A stretch of DNA of 64,000 nucleotides from Skermanella pratensis (GCF_008843145.1 NZ_CP030265.1:3836501-3900500); one strand, 5' to 3'. Positions 26,128 to 34,840 are shown, counted from the stretch's first letter. Translations and numbers: made by a program. Notes: generated from the sequence alone by a model not told the origin.

Positions 26128-27327
26128 TCAGCGCTCCACCAGGGCGATGCGTGTGTTGTACCAGTTCATGAACAGCGAGATGCCGAGGCTGATGGTCAGG
26201 TACACCGCCATCATGATCGACACCGCCTCGATCGCCTGGCCCGTCTGGTTCAGGGTCGTGTTGGCGACGCTGACCAGGTCGGGATAGCCGATCGCGACCG
26301 CGAGCGAGCTGTTCTTGGTCAGGTTCAGGTACTGGCTGGTGGTCGGCGGCACGATGATCCGCAGGGCCTGGGGAAGCACCACCAGGCGAAGCACCTCGCC
26401 GCGGTGCAGGCCCAGGGCGGAGGCCGCCTCGGTCTGGCCCCAGTTGACCGCCCGGATGCCGCTGCGCACGATCTCGGCGATGAAGCTGGCGGTGTAGATC
26501 ACCAGTCCCAGCAGCAGCGCCGCGAACTCGGGGCTGATGTTGATGCCGCCGCGGAAATTGAAGCCCTGGAGCTCCGGAACGTCGAGCGCGGTCGGAGCGC
26601 CGCCGGCGGCCCAAGTCAGCAGCGGCAGCGCCACCAGCACGCCGATCGAGGCGAGCACCACCGGGAACTGCTGCCCGGTCGCCTCCTGGCGCTTGCGCGC
26701 CCAGCGCGCCAGCAGCCAGACGCCGACGATCGCGGCCACCAATGCCAACCCCACCCAGGTCCAGATCGGGTCGTCGGCCAGCCCCGGAAACTTCATGCCG
26801 CGGTTGCTCAGGAACACGCCGGGAACCGGGTTCAGCGCCTGCCGCGGCCCGGGCAGGCTCTCGCTGATCACGGCGTACCAGAAGAACAGCTGCAGCAGGA
26901 CGGGCACGTTGCGGATGACCTCGACATAGATCGAGGCCAGCTTCGCCACAAGGAAATTGCTCGACAGCCGGGCGATGCCGATGATCGTGCCCAGGATGGT
27001 GGCCAGGAAGATGCCCAGCACCGCCACCTTGATGGTGTTCAGGAACCCCACGAACAGTGCCTGGCTGTAGCTGCTGGCCGGCGAATAGGCGATCATCGAC
27101 TCGCCGATGGCGAAACTGGCCTCACGGTCCAGGAAGGAGAAGCCCGTCGCGATGTTCTGCCGCGCCAGGTTCTCCAGCACGTTGGACACGAGGTACCAGC
27201 CGAGCAGCACGACGCCGCCCAGCACCAGGATCTGGAAGAAGATCGCCCGGACGTTCGGATCGTTGATCAGGGAGCGGCGCGGCGCCTGGGGAGCCAGGCT
27301 CCCGGGGCCTCTGGTCGATATTGCCAA
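26128..27327 (-). CDS. aapQ: General L-amino acid ABC transporter permease AapQ
   Basis: 399 residues with about eight transmembrane helices. The segment NLARQNIATGFSFLDREA after the first helix and the coupling loop SFIAEIVRSGIRAVNWGQTEAA are typical of AapQ/BztB. It is separated from aapJ by 157 bases that contain a strong GC hairpin, so it is likely expressed at a lower level than the binding protein. Confidence 0.95.
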   Translation of the reverse strand: MAISTRGPGSLAPQAPRRSLINDPNVRAIFFQILVLGGVVLLGWYLVSNVLENLARQNIATGFSFLDREASFAIGESMIAYSPASSYSQALFVGFLNTIKVAVLGIFLATILGTIIGIARLSSNFLVAKLASIYVEVIRNVPVLLQLFFWYAVISESLPGPRQALNPVPGVFLSNRGMKFPGLADDPIWTWVGLALVAAIVGVWLLARWARKRQEATGQQFPVVLASIGVLVALPLLTWAAGGAPTALDVPELQGFNFRGGINISPEFAALLLGLVIYTASFIAEIVRSGIRAVNWGQTEAASALGLHRGEVLRLVVLPQALRIIVPPTTSQYLNLTKNSSLAVAIGYPDLVSVANTTLNQTGQAIEAVSIMMAVYLTISLGISLFMNWYNTRIALVER

Positions 27328-27438
27328 GGATCTCTCCTTTCCCGGTTGAAACGGGAGCCTGGCCCGGACCCATGGCCTGTCGGCTGGCCTGAAGGAGAAC
27401 GGGCCGGGAAGACGGGCGGAATTGAAGGCGAAGAGAGG

Positions 27439-27476
27439 GCCGCCGCCGCCGTCCGCGTTCTCGCGGCGGCGGCGGC
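27439..27476 (-). terminator. 13-bp GC hairpin between aapJ and aapQ
   Basis: GCCGCCGCCGCCG (27439-27451) pairs perfectly with CGGCGGCGGCGGC (27464-27476) around a 12-nt loop. It starts 8 nt after the aapJ stop on the minus strand and lacks a T-run. Such structures after periplasmic binding-protein genes stabilise the upstream mRNA or cause partial termination, giving excess binding protein over membrane parts. Confidence 0.65.
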
Positions 27477-27484
27477 ACGCCGGA

Positions 27485-28510
27485 TCAGCGGACCGGCATC
27501 GCGTACATCAGGCCGCCGTTGGTCCACAGAGCGTTCGGGCCGCGCTCCAGCTTCAGCGCCGTCTTGACGCCGACATTGCGCTCGAAGATCTCGCCGTAGT
27601 TGCCGACGGTCTTGATCACGTTGTAGGCCCACTTCTCGTCCAGGCCGAGCGCCTGGCCCACGCCGGGGGTGGAGCCCAGCAGCCGCTGGATGGTCGGGTC
27701 CTGGCTCTTCAGCATCTCGTCCACGTTGCCGGAGTTGACCCCCTTCTCCTCCGCCTCCAGGGTAGCGTAGACCGTCCACTTGACGATGTCGTAGAACTCG
27801 TCGTCGCCGTGGCGCACCGCCGGGCCGAGCGGCTCCTTCGAGATCAGCTCGGGCAGGATGATGTAGTCGTCGGGGTTGGGCGCCAGGGTCGAGCGGATCG
27901 ACGCCATGCCCGAGGCGTCGGTGGTGTAGACGTCGCAGCGGCCGGAGAAGAACGCGGCGTTCACCTCGTCGAAGGACTCGATCACGACCGGCTGGAACTG
28001 CATGCCCTTCGCACGGAAATAGTCGGCCAGGTTCAGCTCGGTCGTGGTGCCGGGCTGCACGCAGACCGTGGCGCCGTTCAGCTCCGTGGCGCTCGACACG
28101 CCCAGCGCCTTCGGAACCATGAAGCCCTGGCCGTCATAGAAGGTGGTCGGCGCGAAGTTCAGGCCGAGCGAGGTGTCGCGGGTAAGTGTCCAGGTCGTGT
28201 TCCGCGACAGGATGTCGATCTCGCCGGATTGCAGGGCCGTGAAGCGCTGCTGCGCGGAGAGCGGCGTGAACCGGACGGCCTTGGCGTCGCCGAAGATGGC
28301 GGCCGCGACCGCGCGGCAGAAGTCCACGTCCAGCCCGGTCCAGTTGCCCTGGCTGTCCGGGTTGGAGAAACCGGGCAGGCCGGTGTTGACGCCGCACTGT
28401 ACGAAACCCTTCTGCTTGACCGCGTTCAGCGTCGGTCCCGCAAATGCGGCGGTGCTTCCCAGAGCGATCGCCAGCGCTGTGCCCATCGCGGCAATGATTT
28501 TGGTTTTCAT
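27485..28510 (-). CDS. aapJ: General L-amino acid-binding periplasmic protein
   Basis: 341 residues. A Sec signal (MKTKIIAAMGTALAIALGS, cleavage after AFA) precedes a SBP_bac_3 domain: VKQKGFVQCGVNTGLPGFSN, then GLDVDFCRAVAAAIFGDA, then RNTTWTLTRD. AapJ binds a broad range of L-amino acids for uptake via AapQMP. ATG 28510 lies in a divergent promoter region shared with metC. Confidence 0.95.
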   Translation of the reverse strand: MKTKIIAAMGTALAIALGSTAAFAGPTLNAVKQKGFVQCGVNTGLPGFSNPDSQGNWTGLDVDFCRAVAAAIFGDAKAVRFTPLSAQQRFTALQSGEIDILSRNTTWTLTRDTSLGLNFAPTTFYDGQGFMVPKALGVSSATELNGATVCVQPGTTTELNLADYFRAKGMQFQPVVIESFDEVNAAFFSGRCDVYTTDASGMASIRSTLAPNPDDYIILPELISKEPLGPAVRHGDDEFYDIVKWTVYATLEAEEKGVNSGNVDEMLKSQDPTIQRLLGSTPGVGQALGLDEKWAYNVIKTVGNYGEIFERNVGVKTALKLERGPNALWTNGGLMYAMPVR

Positions 28511-28833
28511 TGGACCTACCCTGTTATTTTTACAACTTGCATGAACTGGCCTTGGGAGCAGCCGGTACCGTCCGGCCACCCGATCAAGTTCTAGCAATGT
28601 TTGAGCCATTTGGAATAGCTTTTGATTGATGCTGCCCCTACAAAAGTGCATGACCCCGGTCGCGCCGCGGGACATGAGCCGGCTCGATCGATAGCGCTGC
28701 CGCCCTGCGCCGCGCGTCGGCGAACGGGGTTGGCCGGAGCCCGCGGGAATGACAGACTGCGCCTTCGTCCAGCGCCCCGTCGCCCGCCCTGCGGCGCGCC
28801 GGGGAGGAACCGCCCATCTTCTCAGCAGAAGCC
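28511..28833. promoter_or_regulatory. Divergent aapJ/metC intergenic region
   Basis: 323 bases with an AT-rich core (about 28580-28660) that presumably holds both promoters. I could not place a convincing -35/-10 pair. A sigma-54-like GG...GC pair ahead of aapJ has 9 instead of 10 intervening bases and was not accepted. No additional gene is seen. Confidence 0.4.
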
Positions 28834-30009
28834 ATGAAAAACGCCAGTCCAGACACCATCCTGACCCATGCCGGCAACGACCCGCAGGCCAATTTCGGCA
28901 TCGTGAACCCGCCGGTCTACCATGCCTCGACCGTGCTGTTCCCCACGGTGGCGGCGCTGGAGGAGGCCGGCCACTCGTTCGACGGCGTCCGCTACGGCCG
29001 CATCGGCACGCCGACATCCCAGGCGTTCGAGGCGACGGTGGCCCGGCTTGAGGGCGGCTTCAAGGCCGTGACCGCGCCGTCCGGGCTGGCGGCGATCTCT
29101 ACGGCGCTGCTCGCCTTCGTATCGGCCGGCGACCACATCCTGGTCACCGACAGCGTCTATGGCCCGACCCGGCTGTTCTGCTCCGACATGCTCAAGCGGC
29201 TCGGCGTCGAGGCGGAGTTCTACGACCCCCTGGCCGGGGCCGGCATCGAGCGGCTGATCCGGCCGAACACCCGCGTGGTCTTCCTGGAATCGCCCGGCTC
29301 CCTGACCTTCGAGGTGCAGGACGTGCCGGCCATCGCCGACGCCGCCAGGAAGTCGGGGGCCGTCGTGATGATCGACAACACCTGGGCGACGCCGCTGTTC
29401 TTCAAGCCGTTCGACCATGGCGTCGACCTGTCGATCCACGCCGCGACCAAATACATGGTCGGCCACTCCGACGCGATGCTCGGCGTGATCACCGCCGGCA
29501 CCGAGGAGGTCTGGAACCGCCTGAAGCGCAACGCGGTGCAGCTCGGCACCTGCGCCGGGCCGGACGACATCTATCTGGGCCTGCGCGGATTGCGCACCAT
29601 GGGCGCCCGCCTCCGGCAGCACCAGGACACCGCCATCGCTCTCGCCCGCTGGCTCCAGGCCCGGCCCGAGGTCGTCCGGGTGCTCCACCCCGCCCTGCCG
29701 GACGATCCCGGCCACGCGCTCTGGCGGCGCGACTTCACCGGCGCCTGCGGCCTGTTCGCGATCGAGCTGAAGCCCTGCTCCGCGGCGGCGGTCGCCGCCT
29801 TCCTCGACGGCATGGAGCTGTTCGGGATGGGCTACAGCTGGGGCGGCTACGAGAGCCTGATCCTGCCGATCCACCCGGAGAAGCTGCGCACCGCCACCCG
29901 CTGGCGCTCCGACGGCCCCATGATCCGGCTGCACGCCGGCCTGGAAGACCCGAGCGACCTGATCGCCGACCTCGACCAAGGGTTCGCCCGTCTGGCGGCC
30001 GCGGCATGA
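28834..30009 (+). CDS. metC: Cystathionine beta-lyase
   Basis: 391 residues, Cys/Met-metabolism PLP family. The PLP lysine is Lys206 in the SIHAATKYMVGHSD motif. YGRIGTPTS and FLESPGSLTFEVQD match the MetC subgroup. It cleaves cystathionine to homocysteine, pyruvate and ammonia. In Rhizobium metC lies beside the aap operon, as here. Its stop overlaps the hisI start (ATGA at 30006-30009). Confidence 0.9.
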   Translation: MKNASPDTILTHAGNDPQANFGIVNPPVYHASTVLFPTVAALEEAGHSFDGVRYGRIGTPTSQAFEATVARLEGGFKAVTAPSGLAAISTALLAFVSAGDHILVTDSVYGPTRLFCSDMLKRLGVEAEFYDPLAGAGIERLIRPNTRVVFLESPGSLTFEVQDVPAIADAARKSGAVVMIDNTWATPLFFKPFDHGVDLSIHAATKYMVGHSDAMLGVITAGTEEVWNRLKRNAVQLGTCAGPDDIYLGLRGLRTMGARLRQHQDTAIALARWLQARPEVVRVLHPALPDDPGHALWRRDFTGACGLFAIELKPCSAAAVAAFLDGMELFGMGYSWGGYESLILPIHPEKLRTATRWRSDGPMIRLHAGLEDPSDLIADLDQGFARLAAAA

Positions 30010-30413
30010 CCATGAACGCCGGCAGCCGCGAGGTGCTCGACCTCGTCAGCTTCGACGCCAACGGACTGGTCGCGGCCATCGCCCAGCAGCACGACACCGG
30101 GGAGGTGCTGATGCTGGCCTGGATGAACCGCGCCGCCCTGGAGGAGACGCTGGCGACCGGCCGCGTCTGCTACTTCTCCCGCTCGCGCGGCAAGCTGTGG
30201 CGCAAGGGCGAGACGTCCGGCCAGATCCAGCACCTGAAGGAGCTTCGGGTCGACTGCGACGGCGACGCCGTGCTCCTCCTGGTCGACCAGACCGGGGTCG
30301 CCTGCCACACCGGACGCCGGAGCTGCTTCTACCGGGCGGCCCGGCAGGGGGGTGTCGAGACCATCCTGGACGTGGAGACGGACCCGGAGAATCTCTACGG
30401 GTCGAAGGCCTAG
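30006..30413 (+). CDS. hisI: Phosphoribosyl-AMP cyclohydrolase
   Basis: 135 residues with LMLAWMNRAALEETLATG, the Mg-binding DCDGDA motif and the zinc-binding CHTGRRSCFYR segment. It is the third step of histidine synthesis. No HisE domain is fused. It is translationally coupled to metC; an ATG at 30012 is an alternative start. A hairpin terminator lies 62 bases downstream. Confidence 0.95.
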   Translation: MTMNAGSREVLDLVSFDANGLVAAIAQQHDTGEVLMLAWMNRAALEETLATGRVCYFSRSRGKLWRKGETSGQIQHLKELRVDCDGDAVLLLVDQTGVACHTGRRSCFYRAARQGGVETILDVETDPENLYGSKA

Positions 30414-30474
30414 ACAACCCGAAGGAATGCGGAGGAATGCCGCAAGAGACGCGTTAAGACTTCCGAAAGCCTAA

Positions 30475-30500
30475 TGCCGACCAAGTCGGCAGACTTTTTG
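30475..30500 (+). terminator. Rho-independent terminator of metC-hisI
   Basis: TGCCGAC (30475-30481) pairs with GTCGGCA (30485-30491) around a 3-nt loop, then GACTTTTTG provides a T-run. Confidence 0.75.
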
Positions 30501-30528
30501 CGAAAACCTTCGATAAGAATCCCGACCG

Positions 30529-30542
30529 TTGATCTAGATCAA
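30529..30542 (+). promoter_or_regulatory. Perfect FNR/Anr-type operator
   Basis: TTGATCTAGATCAA matches the FNR consensus TTGAT-N4-ATCAA at every fixed position. A TATAGA -10 element follows at 30563-30568, which puts the box centre (30535.5) near -40 of a start at about 30575-30577. This is the class II activation position. Confidence 0.8.
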
Positions 30543-30574
30543 CGTGGCGCCCGCGGCCCTGGTATAGAAACACT

Positions 30575-30645
30575 CTTGTCTCTAACCCTCCCTGTAATCG
30601 CCTTTCAGCCAGGGGTTCTCCCAAGAACCTCTGGCTCTTTTCTTT
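30575..30645 (+). ncRNA. Candidate FNR-activated small RNA, about 70 nt
   Basis: From the predicted start the transcript would have a ~30-nt pyrimidine-rich, apparently unstructured leader containing CCCUCCCU (30586-30593). This is an anti-Shine-Dalgarno-like motif of the kind found in several alphaproteobacterial sRNA families. The leader is followed by a 13-bp terminator hairpin (30607-30619 with 30624-30636, one G-U pair, 4-nt loop) and CTTTTCTTT. No reading frame fits inside it. The upstream gene already has its own terminator at 30475-30500, so this is an independent unit. Expression and regulation are inferred from sequence alone. Confidence 0.65.
30607..30645 (+). terminator. Terminator hairpin of the candidate sRNA
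   Basis: AGCCAGGGGTTCT and AGAACCTCTGGCT form a 13-bp stem with a CCCA loop, followed by CTTTTCTTT. Confidence 0.75.
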
Positions 30646-30709
30646 CGCGCATGGGGAAAAGACCCCACGACGAGCAAGGTGATAGCTTGCCTTCTGCTAT
30701 GGGAGCGGC

Positions 30710-30738
30710 AAAAAAAGAGGTGACAGCAAGCTGTCACC
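30710..30738 (-). terminator. Rho-independent terminator, minus strand
   Basis: On the minus strand GGTGACAGC-TT-GCTGTCACC (30738-30719) is followed by TC and seven T residues. It would end the transcript of the small membrane-protein gene at 30922-31155 after a ~185-nt 3' untranslated region, or another minus-strand RNA in that stretch. Confidence 0.75.
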
Positions 30739-30921
30739 CGAGGCGAATGCGCGATGAGTAGAGGATGCGAGCGGACCTTTGCTGCCATGGGCTCTCAGTG
30801 CAGGTCAGGTCATGTTCCGGTCGCAGGCGTAAATTAACCATAACGTGCCGACCCTGACACTGCGCACCCGGAGCATCACAGGTTTGTCACACTACGCACG
30901 AATTAGCCATGTTCCACCTTG

Positions 30922-31155
30922 TCAGCGCTGCCGGAGATAACGAAGCAGGGCCGCGACCAGCGCCAGGGGAACGACCACGACCGCGCCGACCAGGACATAG
31001 GGAAGCGCCCATTCCGCGACTCTCGCGAACAGGCCGAAGACATCCAGGACGGTGTCCCAGGTGTCGTGGAGAATGCCCATCGGTTCGATATCGAGAAACG
31101 ACAAGGCCAGCCCGACGACCAGGGAAAGCACGATGATTCTGACGATCCAACTCAT
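30922..31155 (-). CDS. Small two-helix membrane protein (DUF6460-like)
   Basis: 77 residues. Two transmembrane helices (about 3-20 and 48-70) flank an amphipathic middle (DTWDTVLDVFGLFARVAEW), with a basic tail LLRYLRQR. Start ATG 31155. The layout resembles small uncharacterised Rhodospirillales membrane proteins; the family name is a recollection. A terminator lies downstream at 30710-30738. Confidence 0.7.
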   Translation of the reverse strand: MSWIVRIIVLSLVVGLALSFLDIEPMGILHDTWDTVLDVFGLFARVAEWALPYVLVGAVVVVPLALVAALLRYLRQR

Positions 31156-31334
31156 CGGGGTGGAATAGCTCCGTCGATTAGCGTGATTGGGATCCGCCGA
31201 CAGGCCGATCGCGCGAGGCATACGCGAGAAAACGTCGTCGGTGGGTGGAATAATGGAGTGGCTGCTGCTGTTAAAAAGGGGTATCGGGCGGGACTTGTTC
31301 CGCCCGGCGACAAGACGACGCAGCGGGGGAACGG

Positions 31335-31526
31335 ATGGTGGTGGAGCATGAACACTGGGCGGTGGCCAACCTCCTGATCGGCCGGTATGGTCGTCTCGCG
31401 GCCCGCCAGGCTGAAGCGCGGATCGAGGATGCCGACGCCTGCGGCGATCGGGAAGGACGGGAGATCTGGCGCAGCGTCCTGGGTGCGCTGGATAGCCAGG
31501 CTCATTGCCTCGGACAGTTCCGGTAG
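31335..31526 (+). CDS. Small soluble helical protein, unknown
   Basis: 63 residues rich in Ala, Arg, Asp and Glu: HWAVANLLIGRYGRLAARQA, then AREGREIWRSVL-type helix (here DREGREIWRSVLGALD). The pattern (RYG...A...W..VL) resembles small uncharacterised alphaproteobacterial proteins. ATG 31335 follows GGGGGAACGG. Function unknown; confidence is moderate because it is short. Confidence 0.55.
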   Translation: MVVEHEHWAVANLLIGRYGRLAARQAEARIEDADACGDREGREIWRSVLGALDSQAHCLGQFR

Positions 31527-31559
31527 CCCTTGGGACCACGGAACGGGGGGACAAGGGGG

Positions 31560-31985
31560 CGGAAGTCACCGGAAGCAATCATCGTGCTCGATATATAAAA
31601 TTATAATATCATTCTTCCCGATTGATCCGTACATTCAACGTAATTGCCTGCATCAAGCCATTTATCGGCCAAGCATGCAACCGCCAGGATATGAATACAG
31701 ACTGTTCCTTGAACCGCTTCCGTGCCGCCCTGCCGCCTCAGCCGTTTGGCATAATACGAAGTGCATATTCCAATCCACTGCATTCCAACTTTCCGGCACC
31801 GCCTGCGACGCGGATTTTTCATCCCCAGAATCTGGGGATAACTCTGTGGATCGAGACGCCCCACCCTAGCCGGATCCTGCCACTTGAACCAGATGCCTAA
31901 TTTTTAGGCACTCCTTTGATTTCGGGGTGTCAAGCAAAAGATTCAGGTTTCACTTGGAACCGCCTCAATGAAGAATCAGTATTCA
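31560..31985. other. AT-rich, gene-poor region with two inverted repeats
   Basis: Base composition drops sharply (for example TATATAAAATTATAATATC near 31593-31611). Two palindromes are present: ATCCCCAGA-A-TCTGGGGAT (31821-31839) and TGCCTAA-TTT-TTAGGCA (31894-31910). No gene with recognisable product is seen on either strand. It may be a transferred fragment or a regulatory region of the helicase's downstream side. Confidence 0.5.
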
Positions 31986-32101
31986 TGTGCCGTCCTTACA
32001 ACACCCTGAGAACATCTCCGTCCTGCGAAGAATACAGTTGACAGCCGGCGCTACACCCGGCGCGCGCGCCTGTGGACGGTTGGCGCCGCACCCTCCGGCC
32101 G

Positions 32102-34372
32102 TTACCGGCGCCGCGGCCCGAAGCGCTTGCGCGGCGCCCCGCGAAAGCCCGGCCCGGGCTTCCCGCCCTTCCCCGCCGATCCGGCGGACTGCTTCGGCTC
32201 CCGCTCGCGGCGTGCGCGGGAGGCGAGCAGATCCCCCAGCCGGCTGCCGATCAGCGCCCGTCGCTCGCGCACCCCGTCGCGGTCGGGGAACAGGGTCCGG
32301 AACCGCCGAGCCGCCCAGTAATAGAGGTCGCAGGCGCGCGACAGGTCCTCCAGCGCCTGGTCGCCCAGCCCGTCGATCCGGCTCGGCACCACATGTCCGA
32401 TGGGCATCGGCTCCACGGTCTCGACGGCCTGGAGGATCGCCCGGAACAGCCGCATCTCGGCCTCCTTCTCCAGGTCGGCCGGGACGAACAGCAGGCTCAG
32501 CTTGTCCGGAAAGGCCAGCGACCGCTCGTCGAGCAGCAGCGCCAGGCGGCGGAGAGCCCCCAGGTCGCCGATGCGGTAGAGCGATCCCGCCGTCCTGGCG
32601 GCCGAGAACCAGTCGATCAGCAGCGTCATCGCCGTCGTGCCGCTGTACTCCGCCAGCCGGGCCAGCATGGAGCGGGTCGGCCGGATCGCGAGCGAGGCCT
32701 GCGGCCCCAGCCTGGCGTCGGGCCGCTCCATCAGCGTCTTCAGGGCCTGCGGCGTGTTGCGGGTGACCACGCCGAACTCGCCTGCCTCGAACTGGCCGAA
32801 GCGCCCCGCCCGCCCGGCGATCTGGCGGATCTCCGCCGGCGCCAGCGGCCGGACCGCGGTGCCGTCGAACTTCTCCAGGGCGGTGAACAGGACCCGGCGC
32901 ACCGGCAGGTTCAGCCCCATGCCGATGGCGTCGGTCGCGACGACCACGTCGGCCAGCCCGGACAGGAAGCGTTCCGCTTCCAGCCGGCGAACGTCCGGCG
33001 CCAGGGCTCCGTAGAGGACGGCGGCCGTCAGTCCCTGGGCATGGACCGCGTCGCGGATCAGGTGGACGTCCCGCCTGGAGAAGGCGATCAGCGCGTCGCC
33101 GGCCTCGACGTCGGTCCATTCCAGCCGGCGCGGGATCATCGAGAGCGGCGCCTTCCGCTCCAGTTCGACGATCTCCAGCGGCTCGCCCAGGTGGGCCGCC
33201 ACCCGCTCGACCAGCTGCCGGGCCTCGGGCGCCCCCAGCAGGTAGACGGTATCCGCGGGGACTCCCATCAGTGCCGCGGTCCAGGCCCAGCCGCGGTCGG
33301 CATCGGCCAGCATCTGGATCTCGTCGATCACCGCCACGTCGACCGGCCGTTCCGGGTCCATCATCTCGATGGTCGAGGCCATGTGCCGGGCGTCCGGCGT
33401 CCGGATCTCCTCCTCGCCGGTCAGCAGCGTCGTCGGGGTGCCGTCGCGGTTCAACCGATCCATGACCTCCAGGGCCAGCAGCCGCAGCGGCGCCAGGTAT
33501 ACCCCGGAAGAAGCGCCCCGCAGGGCTTCCAGCGCGCGGTGGGTCTTGCCCGAGTTGGTCGGCCCGATCACCAGGACGAGGCGCCGCCCCATGCCGCGCG
33601 CCACCGGGAAGAGAAGCTCGTAGCGCGAGAAATCGAAATGCCGGTCGATGAAGGCCCGGCCGCGCGCCTCCGCTCTGTCGCGCCGCCATGCGTCGAACTC
33701 CCGGTCCCAGCGGCGCAGGATCTCGTCGGCGTCCTGGTGGTTGCGGCTCCCCCGGCCGAGCCGGTCGCACAGCGAACCGAACGTCCAGCCGTCGTCGGCG
33801 GCGCCCGCCTCCTCCGCATAGCGCCAGAGCCGTTCGGCCAGCCGAGCCGCGTCGGCGTGCAGCCGCTCGGCCAGGACGCCGTCGGCGACCAGGCGGTCGC
33901 GCAATCCGGCATGGTCCGGCCCGGCATCGTGCAGTCCGGCGAACTCGTCCACGTCGATCTGGCGGGAAACGGCGAAACGGATGGGCTCCGCCATGCCGGT
34001 CCAGGGCAGCGCGTCGGTCATGGCCAGCCGGACCCTGTCGCGCCCGTCGCCGGGATGGAGCGAGACGTGCCCGGCCGGGTCGAGAACGCGGCGGGACGCG
34101 GCGAGCAGTTCGTTCCGCCGCCTCGCCCGGTCCAGATGCCCCTGGATCTCGCGCACCACCGCGTCGCGCCGCTCGGCCGGCACGAGCAGGTCGCGCTTGC
34201 CCCTGGGCAGCGGCAGGCCCAGCGCGGCCAGCCCGGATGCCGGGGCCATCTCCATCCTCGCTATCCCGGCGTCGGCAAGGGTCAGGCAGTCCGGATGCAG
34301 GCGGGCGATCTCGTGGATCAGGTGCGGGTCGGCGTCCTCGGGGAAGTCCCGGACGTCCATTTCTTCAGCCAT
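32102..34372 (-). CDS. SUV3-type ATP-dependent RNA helicase
   Basis: 756 residues. The N-terminal ~250 residues are helical and not recognised. The helicase core has Walker A GPTNSGKT (270-277), a DEIQ box (350-353), LLTGEEE and the SUV3-like second RecA domain with VATDAIGMGLNLPVRRVLF and QIAGRAGRFG. The C-terminal ~60 residues are basic and Gly/Lys-rich (ending RKRFGPRRR), a likely RNA-binding tail. SUV3 is the mitochondrial degradosome helicase; bacterial relatives occur in alphaproteobacteria and probably unwind RNA for decay. It is a single gene, not in an operon. Confidence 0.88.
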   Translation of the reverse strand: MAEEMDVRDFPEDADPHLIHEIARLHPDCLTLADAGIARMEMAPASGLAALGLPLPRGKRDLLVPAERRDAVVREIQGHLDRARRRNELLAASRRVLDPAGHVSLHPGDGRDRVRLAMTDALPWTGMAEPIRFAVSRQIDVDEFAGLHDAGPDHAGLRDRLVADGVLAERLHADAARLAERLWRYAEEAGAADDGWTFGSLCDRLGRGSRNHQDADEILRRWDREFDAWRRDRAEARGRAFIDRHFDFSRYELLFPVARGMGRRLVLVIGPTNSGKTHRALEALRGASSGVYLAPLRLLALEVMDRLNRDGTPTTLLTGEEEIRTPDARHMASTIEMMDPERPVDVAVIDEIQMLADADRGWAWTAALMGVPADTVYLLGAPEARQLVERVAAHLGEPLEIVELERKAPLSMIPRRLEWTDVEAGDALIAFSRRDVHLIRDAVHAQGLTAAVLYGALAPDVRRLEAERFLSGLADVVVATDAIGMGLNLPVRRVLFTALEKFDGTAVRPLAPAEIRQIAGRAGRFGQFEAGEFGVVTRNTPQALKTLMERPDARLGPQASLAIRPTRSMLARLAEYSGTTAMTLLIDWFSAARTAGSLYRIGDLGALRRLALLLDERSLAFPDKLSLLFVPADLEKEAEMRLFRAILQAVETVEPMPIGHVVPSRIDGLGDQALEDLSRACDLYYWAARRFRTLFPDRDGVRERRALIGSRLGDLLASRARREREPKQSAGSAGKGGKPGPGFRGAPRKRFGPRRR

Positions 34373-34840
34373 CGTTTTCAGCCACTGCCTTCGGCCTCTT
34401 CAGGGGATTCCTTCGGATCGGAAGACCCGAAGATGCGCACCGGGGATCGGCAGGGTCAACCCGCAGCGTTGCGACCGGCGGATGTCGGGCGCGCCTCGAT
34501 GACCCGGAACATGAACGAAGCCGCATCTCCGATCCTCATTGTTACCAACCTTTAATAATAGTGACTCTCTCGTTGGTAAAATCTCCTTCGCCCAAGCACA
34601 CATCCAGGATCTTTGGCAGAGACGCCTATGAATATCAGCCAAGCGCTATTTCCTTTCCCGGACAAGCAGACTTGTTATTCATTCCAGGAACGAATGAAAT
34701 CCCAGTAAGCCTAGGCGTCTTACGGTACGGTGATTATGACCAAAGACATGTCGAAATTGCCCCGCATCGCGCGCACTATTCCCACGCATTTGGGAGTAAT
34801 ACGTTCGACCCCGGGTCGGACCGGAGTTAGGGGATGGGAT
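34373..34840. promoter_or_regulatory. Intergenic region with inverted repeat upstream of chemoreceptor
   Basis: 468 bases between divergent starts. TTACCAAC (34542-34549) and GTTGGTAA (34572-34579) form an 8-bp inverted repeat with a 22-nt spacing, in an AT-rich patch (CTTTAATAATAGTGACTC between them). It may be an operator. No gene is seen. Confidence 0.45.

Noticed and set aside
28530-28560. Possible sigma-54 promoter of aapJ
   Set aside because: GG and GC are separated by 9 bases instead of 10.
30582-30788. A 68-codon minus-strand frame across the terminators
   Set aside because: It covers two hairpin terminators and the candidate sRNA; composition is not protein-like.
31801-31860. DnaA-box-like sequences in the AT-rich island (possible origin)
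   Set aside because: Only partial matches to TTATCCACA exist, with no cluster, and none of the usual oriC neighbours (hemE, parAB, gidA, rho) are near.
31601-31864. An 87-codon minus-strand frame in the AT-rich island
   Set aside because: No ribosome site, no recognisable domain, and it crosses both palindrome-rich and AT-rich stretches.
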